Source: Polytrichum commune (taxonomy: Eukaryota; Streptophyta; Polytrichopsida; Polytrichales; Polytrichaceae). From it: a stretch of DNA of 64,000 bases. The position numbers were made by a program, and so were the translations under genes. Under the pieces are notes generated by a model. That model had not been told where the DNA came from. It ran no database searches and saw nothing but the letters and a program-made list of their open reading frames with translations. The stretch covers positions 2,854,001-2,918,000 of the forward strand of contig OX485803.1 in the NCBI GenBank assembly GCA_950295325.1, in the 5' to 3' direction. Below are positions 55,426-64,000 of the stretch, in pieces. Position 1 is the stretch's first letter. Each line of letters opens with the position of its first letter.

Positions 55426-56214
55426 GACAGTTTCATAAATTCAATATAGGCTAACAATGCAATTTGTAATCCACGTTTTAAACGTTTGGACATAATATAC
55501 ATCTTCTCGTTTCTTTTTCTGAACTTTTGAAAATAATCGTTACATACTCTATGACAATGTTAAATAATTGTACATTTGGGGAGGTTTGCAATTTCACCGT
55601 TAAACAACTTTTAAAAAATCTTATTTGTCAATGTATATTCATAAGGAATAACATACTTTATTGAATGACGTTGTCGCTTACGATGAACAAAATATGAGCT
55701 ACCAACATACTCATTTTTTTTTAATATTAGCTCATATAGGTTGTCATTATCCAAAAATTTGTGACTCACTAATTTGGCATACTTGCGTAGTTTATGACTT
55801 GATGAAGATGCTATTCCGTACAAAAGTTCATAAATGCTATCAAAATAGAGAATATCTTTTTTGACAATAAAGAGTGTAAAAATGATTTAAAATTTATAAT
55901 ATAATTATAATATTAAAGTAAAATATAAATATATATTAAGGATAAAAATCAAAGTACAAGAGGAACAAATAAAACTAAAAGCTATACACATACATATTAA
56001 GTATAAAATAAATGAAAGTTTGCTATTTTACATTATAAATAAATTTAAAAACTAATATAAAAATGTATTTGATTAATCTCTTTGTTAAAAAAATTCCAAT
56101 ACATTTTTGACATTTATATGTTTTTTTTAAAATATTCCTAAACCCACATTTTGTTAGATATTATAGCATTGAATTACCTATATAAAATCCTAAGCCTTCA
56201 AAACAAATTTTGAT

Positions 56215-56890
56215 TTTTTGCATAAATTTTAGAAGAATATATAAATTTATGTAATATTAAATATATTATGACTAATGTGACCAATGTCTTGGCTATATAT
56301 TAGTCACATTAGTCTCAATAATCTAAATTTTACAAAACTCTCACACACTAAGGCATGATATCCTAAAGACTTTGACATACATGCTAAACTATATAAATAT
56401 CAATTATACCAGTTTCTTAATGCATTAGAGCCTTACATAAAATTTTCAATTTTTTACATTAATGAAATAAAAAACAACAAAAATAAATGTTTGAATAATT
56501 TCCAATTACCTAAGGTAGTATGTATTTTTGGTCCTGTGTTAATTAAAAAAATGTTATGCATAAATTTTAGAAGCAATATATAGGTTTATAAAATATTCAG
56601 TATATTGTTAATGCCCCATCTTGGACATTAGTCACATTAGTCATAACATACTATATATTGTTGAATTTTTTCATAAAATGCCAATTTTTTGTATAGTATT
56701 GTATATTTTTGGTATCATGTTTATTATAGAAATGATATGCATAAAATTTAGGGTATAATATAATAAGATTTTATAAGATTTTATAATTTGTGGCTAATGT
56801 GAGTAACATCCAAACAGAGTATTAGTCACATTAGCCACAACATCCTAAATACAACATAACTCTCACAAGAGTGGCACAAGTTTCTAGATA
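56215..56890. repeat. Three-copy AT-rich repeat with CTAATGTGA/TCACATTAG hairpins
   Basis: CATAAATTTTAGAAG..AATATA, ACTAATGTGA..., a TTGG or CCAA spacer, TATTAGTCACATTAGTC and a CTCTCACA end recur at about 56220-56350, 56570-56670 and 56740-56880. Two of the three copies have matching CTAATGTGA and TCACATTAG arms that would form a stem-loop. Confidence 0.75.
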
Positions 56891-57224
56891 TTTATATATA
56901 GCTACACTTTATCAATTCAAGATTTAGAGCTAGTAAATGTTGTTGAACATAGTTAAAATTACATACAATAATTAAAAAAACTAAGCCAACTAAAAATTCA
57001 AATAGCAAGGTGCACAATTTTCGATATCATTATCAAAATGTCTCACATTGTTCCAATGCAAGATAACCGCAAATTTTAATTCAAAATAGAGCACATAAAT
57101 ATATGAGAATAATAAAACCTATGCGCTTTAATTTTTCACATATAATTCAAACTTCTCTAATCACAATCCAAACTCTAACAAAAAAATATTGATATGCTTA
57201 AATATAAACTAAGATGGAATAACG

Positions 57225-58190
57225 TTCTTAGCCAAAATAGCAGCAAACATTGCAACAATACGCTTTTGTGAAATAATTGCCTCACGTCAAGCCTCCAGTT
57301 CAAGCTTAAACAAAACATCATTGTTACCTTTGTTAATTGTTTCGTTAAAAACAATTAACAATGTTGTCATCTTCATGAAAGTTGTTACATTGTGCTCTTC
57401 AACAGAAGTAGATCCTTCTGCAAAGTTTACGATAGCATTTGCAAGATATACAATGTATGTTAAGGATATTTTCCGTGCATTGGGCTTGCTTGAAACTCCA
57501 AGTTTTTTGCAAGAAATAGTATGAGGAGAGTCGTCAACAAATATTGAACCCTCTCCAACAACAATCTTTTGGGAATCTAAAGCAGTTGCAGGCGACGGAG
57601 TTTCGTACTTTTAATTACCCACATTACAATCATCCTTGTCCAATGATATTGGTAGTAAGTTCGAAAGGTGGTTTGACTGCGCCTCCAACATCCGATCATT
57701 GACGTCTGTCTCCCAAGTTCATCGACCATGATCGAGATTACCTTCTAATTCATCTCATTTTGCAGAACCACCCATAATACTCTACATACGATCAAACCAT
57801 GGCCACGTGTAACCACTACCGCATGTCTACTCTTCTGGCAAAGTTTTTTGCCTCCGGTATTCGGCCACAACTTCTCGATTTTATCGGCCTCCAACCTCTT
57901 AAGTTTGTTAGCCATCTGTCGCTTGTGCTCCTCATGAATATGAGTCCAATGTTTCCTCGTCAAAGAACCTTTATTGGAACGATGTCATTCCCCTTTTTAT
58001 AAGTCAATAATATTGGCGATGGTTGCATTTGACCATTTGCCCCCAACTGGTACATATATAGGTGTTAGAGCAACCCTCTTCTTTCTCTTCGATTTTGGAG
58101 CCACAACCGGTTGAGAAGTAACTGATGGCGGGGCTCCAAAAATGACCATTGGGAAGGATGTACCTCCAACGGAGATTGGACTCACATTTG
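57225..58190 (-). pseudogene. Dead Harbinger ORF1 (Myb/SANT-like)
   Basis: Read on the minus strand from about 58185: a Pro/Ser-rich leader with the basic KSKRKKR, then GGKWSNATIANIIDL and, after two in-frame stops near 57984-57999, GSLTRKHWTHIHEEHKRQM. The spaced Trp residues are the Myb/SANT-like domain of Harbinger ORF1. Further on (57530-57225) the segment SKPNARKISLTYIVYLANAIVNF and a hydrophilic tail look like the C-terminal part. It is convergent with the transposase remnant at 51.5-52.6 kb, the same arrangement as the 1.5-5.6-kb element. Confidence 0.65.
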
Positions 58191-58194
58191 CAAA

Positions 58195-60050
58195 ATTATT
58201 ACATCCTTCATGTGACCCAGGCTAAACGCTGAAAGGCTCTATCACTCATTGTGGCCACCTATCCTACAAATCCAACGCACTTTCCTACACAAAAATCTAA
58301 CTAATTGTCGCCAAGAATTAGTAAAATTGCTAAAACCCTAAAACCTCTAAATTGCGATGTTGATGGGTAGCAACAGTGCATTGGTCGCACTCCGTGTCTT
58401 CTGCCCTGTCTATACACGGCAGTAAGAACTTTAAAAAGTGGTAAAAACCTGGTGGTATTTCCGACGCTATAAGTCCAAGTTACCCTAGGCCTTGCTGTAG
58501 CGGCAACAATGCAGGCTACTGCCCCATGCCCCGCAACCGTGGGCTCGGCGGCATGCACAACTCCACGTAGCCCCTACCTCTGTGGCGGGGCCTAATTTAT
58601 GGACCATGTGCCAAGGCCTTATAGGCATGTATCAGCTATGGTTTTCCCCTTCCTCAGACAAACTCTTCAACTATGGCCTTTCGAGAGCTCATAACTATTT
58701 GTGAAACTCTTGACTACAATTTTTCATAACTTTCAACATAGTGGGTACACTACATACCATAGATCTCTCATTTGACAATGATACCCAACATGAATTATCA
58801 CACCTCAAGTTCAAAGACCTTTGTGTTAACACTCGATTTTTTAAAGATGGAGGTGCTCCCTTCCAAAGAATCATGAGTTCAATTAAGCCAATTTTGTTCA
58901 AGAGAAATTATCTTACAAAGTCACCACTCCGAAGTTGCTCTCTTTCAAAATATGGATTTCCCACCCTATAATTTCACCTAGACTATGATCGTGAACAAAT
59001 GTTTGACATAAGTTGCCCACTCTCTTCTCGAGAGTCAATCAGATGGATAGATAATTACATAAGGGCAAACAAATCATTGTATGTAATCCACACAAAAGAC
59101 TATTTGTTATATTCAATTCCAATTCGAGACTCCTTATCACTCAAGGGTTTCTCACCCTAGAATTTGTCTCAAACACTGGTAATAATTCAACTTCCAATAT
59201 AGTTTATCGAAGCCTCTCTTGAGCGTCAAATAGATGTGTAGACCTTCTCCTTAAGCAAATTATCACAATCATCTACTAATGAAAGAAGATTATCTCACAA
59301 ATAACATGGGCTTCATACTAGACAATGGCCACAATATTCAGATAAAACATTTGTCCATTCATAGTCCTAATTCACACATACCATTAGCATCTCACAACTT
59401 CATAGGCTATATACTCCTTTGATTTACTTAGGAATTTCATACTATGAAATTCCCAGAGACAATGATACTAATTAAGCTCCCAATCAACGTAGTCAACTAC
59501 CTTCCCCAAGAGTCAAGGCAATTGTCTCCCACAAATGTTCTAGGAAAATTGTCACAATCATCCACAACTTAGAAAATCCTTCTTTCACACAACAAGGGCT
59601 TTACACCTTGCAGATTTACTCTAGACTATTGAATTGTTCAAATTTACCACATGTATAAAACATCCACTCTTTTCCTGAATGGGATTTAAATAAATAAATA
59701 ACTCAAAGTCTATCCCCTGATTTTGTTGACTATCGCCTACTCAATTTATATCTCTAGCCTGAGAAGCAAAAGTGTTGTTCTCAAAAGTCAACCTCGTCCA
59801 TGGCGAGATTCTAATTTGTCTCTTTCAATTTCTCACATCGCAATTTGATTTTTCACTAATGTTATGCCAATGGTCAGTATTTCAACTTATAATATTCATT
59901 AATGCTTTTATTACTTAGTAACTAATAATGGTATCATTTTCTCACGAAAATGCAAAGTCTAGTTGAAATTTGAAGTAAATAATCATATTGGAATGGAAAA
60001 AACACTATTGCAACCCGGAAAATTGAATCACAAAGGAAAAAATGGAGAGA
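58195..60050. other. Intergenic, nothing recognised
   Basis: It includes a small GC-rich patch at about 58500-58610 that may be the outer end of the second Harbinger element. An 85-codon minus frame (58301-58558) has no family features. The remainder is AT-rich without genes. Confidence 0.5.
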
Positions 60051-60119
60051 AAACTCACAAGAGAGAAGAAACGCTAACTTTATTGGGGTCAACATGATTG
60101 AAATGGGAGAACGCTATTT

Positions 60120-60480
60120 CCCATGTAGCGGAGGATAAGGGCGGGAGTTCCGGCCATTGGTGGCCCCCGTCGGACGACGTGGCTGTCCACGTTGGACCCG
60201 CGGTTTCACCCGTCGCGCGGCCCTCGCGGTAACTCCGCCCGACCGTAACTCTGCCTCCCTGTAACACTGCACGCGAACGCGTTCACTCTGAGACACTGTG
60301 CGGACACTAAACACTGGGTGCCTGTGACACTGACTGTGCCCGAGAAATTTTTTTTTGGTGACGTCATTTATTGCCATTCCTGTGTAGCCATTGTCGTATC
60401 GTTAGGGTTCCAGTGTTTTGCGTGTGTGTGTGTGCAATGGAGTGCCGTGGTCGGAATTTGGGAGCTAGGAGTTTTCCGAA
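60120..60480 (+). promoter_or_regulatory. GC/CpG-rich block upstream of the unknown zinc-finger-like gene
   Basis: Composition switches sharply from AT-rich to GC-rich with many CG dinucleotides (for example CCCGTCGGACGACG, CCCGTCGCGCGGCC). It precedes a run of open frames and then the spliced gene. It is a plausible promoter region, but I see no TATA box or defined start. Confidence 0.35.
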
Positions 60481-60609
60481 GAGGGTTTCTGGTCGGGTAA
60501 TGATTCGGTGGGATTGCAAATCGCGTTTCGATTCGTTTGTAGAGCACACTGCTGGATCGCCAGCCAACCTAATCGGGTAGATGTTAGAGGTTTAGGCCAT
60601 GAGGGCGCA

Positions 60610-63600
60610 ATGATTACCTCTTCCGACGGAGATGTCATGCCCTGGCATTGGAGAGGTGGCGACGCCTTCATTACCGGCGTTGGACGTCCACACGAGAGCC
60701 GCAAGAATGCATGTAATACTCCACTTGAAAGCCACTATTTGTTGTTGTTTAGGGTTGTATGTACAGCTTCTGTAGCGATGAAGTTTAGCTTGGTTGGGGT
60801 CAGAAAATTGCGTCTTACTAGGTTTTCTGATATTCAAACGCCGAGGAAGACGCAGTTCGGGTTCTGGAGGATTCCTTGGTTTGCGACCCCTCCAACCCTT
60901 CCACCTATTGCTAACGTTCGAGTTATTGGAAGTTCTTCTATACAGTTCATAGATTAGGGTTTAGGCGGCGATTGAATTGCGAAATTGGGGACATCACATC
61001 GTGACGGTGGGGTTTAGGGTTTCGGGTTGAGGAGAAATGCGATATTGGCTCAAAGTGTAGTAGGTATTCATGCGCAATTTTAATGTCCACTCTCTTCCTC
61101 TAATACGAGGCTGGCTTTTGTTCTACATGTTGTTCTCCTTCATTGATTATCCTCTCTCAATCCTCCTACGTGCTGTTCTTGCAGAGACGGTGTCCTCTAC
61201 GAAGAGGAACACAGGATTTATAGGACGGTTTATTGTCAACCTGGATGTGGGTGTGTGATAGGGTTGAAAAGCAGTTTTCCCGGCATATCATATGTCGAGG
61301 GGGCTTGTCCAAACTGCGGAGCCAGGTCACACGCTTTTAGGCCGGAGAAGATGGCACCCGAGCCCGTGACACTGAAGGTGACAATGTATGGAATTCCCTA
61401 CAATGTCACCTACCCTAGTGAGCAGAGAGTCTCCGACCTGAGGGCAGAGTTTGCGACGATGTGTAAGGGTGCACTTAAACCTTGCGGGAAGCGACGGTTT
61501 TTTGTCTGCATATACTGTGGGCAGAACGATTTCAGCAATAAAATGATGCTCAATCGGCATCGTTTTATTGATGGCTGCCCCGAGGCTACATATCCCGACG
61601 GCAAGAGGGCGTTAATACTACCTTACCCCGATTTCAAACCCGGGGAAGGTAAGCGGGTGGAGGTTTTAGGCAAGAAAAATGGAGGGGGTCCGCCGGTAGA
61701 CGGGAAGACGTCAGGGCTTACAAGTACAGAGTCAGCTCTGGACGGATAAAGTCAGGACACGGGGGGGGGGAAGGTGCAGGAGACGAAGAAGAAGACGGCG
61801 AGGTTTCCGGGAAGGGTGCACACGACGTAGAACATAACCTTCATAGAATTGCTGATGAAACAAGCCTCAAGAAGCTGCTGCCTCCACGAGATCTCTTTTG
61901 TGATGTACTTGCCGATGGAGGGCTACCAAGAACCCTAAAGAATCCGCCTAACAAAGGAAAACAAGGCTCGGGGCCGTCACAGGTAAAGAACGGCGTCCAT
62001 CCGCCACCGCAGGACACTGATCCACATTTTGTAGAGGGGGAAGTGAGACTGAAGAGGCAGGTGGGGGTTGTTGTTGGCAAACAGTCTGTTCCAGACATTC
62101 TCTTAAACGGAAAACGTAGCAAACGAAAGGTTGGGACCTGCTTAGAAGAAGTGCCCGCTCTAGGAGCGAGGGTCAAGCGGCAGGCTCACTCGAGTATGCG
62201 GAAGTCCGGTCATAGGGGTTCAGATGTTGCCCATGACGTTGACAACGTGTCTGGAGTTGCGATGAAGACTGCTGCGAAGAAGACGGCAGCCAAAGTCACA
62301 TGGCGTGACACTGAAATTGGGGCGCAGGCAGGCGGAGACGCGGCTGCAGGTGGAAGAGAACCGGATGTACGTAGGGTTCATGTAGCGAAGAGGAAAATGG
62401 ATCAGCGCGATGACGCAGACGGGTTTCACATGTCAGTCTGGGATGGACCAAGTAACAAACAACCTAGGATTGAAGAAGGTGTCAACCGTGGCAATGAAGA
62501 CGTGAGCACCATGCTAAATCACCTTGAACTCATTAAGGAGAGGGCCATTTCCACACTTCGGGAAAGATTTTACTTAAGACGTACATGTATTTGTCGTAGG
62601 GCATCTATTCAGAGTAGACTCCCTCTGTTTCTTTTAAGTACGGAGAATGGACCTCACACATGTGTCAAGCAGGTGGTTTGTGACAGGGTTTGCCCTTCTC
62701 CGATGGATGATGCTCTGCGGGTGGATGCCGATAGAGGTGGCACTACTCCGGAAATACAGTGTCACGACACAGACGGCAATTTTAGTGACTATGATATGCC
62801 TCCCTGTGAGCTAAACCAATACCCGCCTCCATCTCCGACGCTCACGGAGGGTGCAGTGGCGTCCATGTATGTGTGGACGGACGCATCCGTCTTTATTGCC
62901 GAGATGAGGGAATATTGGGCAGAAGGTAAGGGTGCGATCAGGCCTTTCTGTTTTGGCAGTGCAATCGAGGGGAGGTTGAGAGCTAGAGCAAAAGCGTTGG
63001 AGACGTTGGAGGATGCGTACGTCGAAAAACACTGCAAAGCACAAGAGGATTTATGGATGGATACCATCGAGCCTACATGTCCCTCAAAGCCTCCGATGCC
63101 CGCATTGTATCACCTTAAGGAGTATGAAAATTCCGTCGCTCTCCCGTGGACATGGGACTGTCAGAGCGGGGACGACTTCGTTAGGAACTGGGAGAATACG
63201 GTACAAACGGACGAGTTCAAAGACAAACTCATGCGCTGTGCGTACTGGTGGATACGGCGAAAGGTTTGTGTCACTATTCCCGAAACATTCTACAGGTTGT
63301 TTTCTTTTAATTGCGGAGACATGTCATAGAAGTACAGTAGAAATTTAGGGTTGTGACACTGTGACACTGAATTCGCCTATGTTTAACTGGATGCGTTCCT
63401 CTCCCACAGGGTGATAAGAAGGCGCCCCTGCCTGCAGACCTCGTCGAGAGTGTCACGAACACTATCGATAACCTTGTGCAATGCGTCGAGAACGGGGTTC
63501 CGTATGAGGACCTACAAACCCTAAAGGCGTACATTCAGTGGACCACTGACCATGCAGCCTTCGAGGCCGAGCTCCGTAGTTACCGAGATAGAGTGCAGGT

Positions 63601-64000
63601 TGCACACGAGGAGGAGGTGCGGAAGGCACGTGCTGACTTCAAACAGAGGAATGGTCTGCTCACCGAGCAAGTGTTGTGGGATTGGTGCCCCGTTTTCCGT
63701 GTTCTAAGGACGTTCGAAGAAATTTTGCATGGACTCCCTCCATTTCCTTGGCGTCACAACAGTGAGAGTGCTAACCATGCTCCTGGCATTTAGAAATTGC
63801 ATAGCATTATCCGTGTTTATTTCCCGTATCCACATTTATTTTTTCATTGCTGATATTGGAAACTGTGTGTGACTCGTTTTCAGTGGCAGAGGCAAAGGAT
63901 GTCCGCAACGTGCTTCGCGAGACTCGTGTATCGCGGAACCCGCCCCCGCCACTTGCGTACGTGTTTCGGGTCCTGTTTCGTACCACGTACGGATTGTTCA
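60610..64000 (+). CDS. Multi-exon gene of unknown function with cysteine clusters and C2HC-like finger (partial)
   Basis: Not recognised. Supported exons are ~61185-61648, 61756-63263, 63410-63761 and 63884 to the window end. The donors are GTAAGC, GTTTGT and GTGAGA, the acceptors GTCAG, CCCACAG and TTTTCAG, and the phases agree. Intron 61649-61755 removes an in-frame TAA. A possible first exon is 60610-60712 (MITSSDGDVMPWHW). Exon 2 has Cys at 61234, 61246 and 61252 (C-x3-C-x-C), ACPNCG at 61306-61315, and CIYCGQNDF...H...C at 61507-61576, a C-x2-C-x13-H-x5-C pattern that could bind zinc. Exon 3 starts acidic (GDEEEDGE), then is long, basic and low-complexity (KRSKRK, AAKKTAAK), with NLS-like runs. 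It ends in a Trp-rich folded-looking part (VWTDASVFIAEMREYW, CAYWWIRRK). Exon 4 is helical and charged. A nuclear, nucleic-acid-binding role is inference. A pyrimidine tract near 62630 could mark another intron. Confidence 0.6.

Noticed and set aside
55193-55454. GC-rich open frames of 70-81 codons
   Set aside because: They fall inside the solo LTR and reflect its base composition.
61070-61258. 62-codon open frame with a hydrophobic stretch (GWLLFYMLFSFI) that could look like a signal peptide
   Set aside because: Its frame differs from the cysteine-rich exon that starts at about 61185, and the TTCTTGCAG acceptor lies inside it. It is more likely intron sequence.
1-64000. tRNA, rRNA or CRISPR loci
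   Set aside because: No cloverleaf with a GGTTCGAATC-type T-loop, no conserved rRNA blocks and no regular short repeat-spacer array were seen on either strand. All tandem arrays lack unique spacers.

Overview
This is a stretch of nuclear DNA from a land plant. The evidence is a spliced class III peroxidase gene, a spliced TAXIMIN-type peptide gene, plant-style PIF/Harbinger transposons whose accessory protein carries a NAM-associated/Myb-like domain, Ty3/gypsy debris, and AT-rich intergenic DNA full of small non-autonomous DNA transposons. Introns of 0.6-2.5 kb and long gene-free stretches suggest a fairly large genome. The sequence alone does not fix the lineage. No organellar genes, rRNA, tRNA or CRISPR array were seen.

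Layout. 1-1457: AT-rich, nothing recognised. 1458-~5650: a PIF/Harbinger element with two convergent genes. The accessory ORF1 (+) is broken by one stop and one frameshift. The transposase (-) keeps its DDE residues but has no proper start. The single ORF1 intron is swollen by a G-rich minisatellite. 6046-7180: a 1.1-kb fold-back element with a 9-bp target duplication (Mutator-like). 8.4-12.4 kb: MITEs and older repeats. 13204-15336: the TAXIMIN-like gene, two exons. 16-38.8 kb: no convincing gene. This part is a mosaic of MITE families, including Harbinger-like copies with TAA/TTA duplications, a family with AGGTAG termini and TA duplications, and one pogo-like copy. 38.6-40.5 kb: a retrotransposon-like primer-binding motif followed by a ~430-bp tandem repeat. 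41235-46640: the class III peroxidase, five exons, all key residues present, with several MITEs in its introns. 47.3-49.2 kb: a three-level nest (hAT-like element in a gypsy fragment in a Harbinger-like MITE). 51.5-58.2 kb: a second, dead Harbinger element, again with convergent transposase and ORF1 remnants, split by a GC-rich solo LTR at 54453-55425. 60.1-64.0 kb: a GC-richer block with a multi-exon gene of unknown function that has cysteine clusters and a C2HC-like finger and runs off the window.

The three host genes (TAXIMIN peptide, secreted peroxidase, unknown zinc-finger-like gene) are far apart, and nothing shows that they work together. Most of the remaining structure is transposon biology: autonomous-type Harbinger genes, small elements they or relatives may have mobilised, and nested insertions that give a relative order of events.
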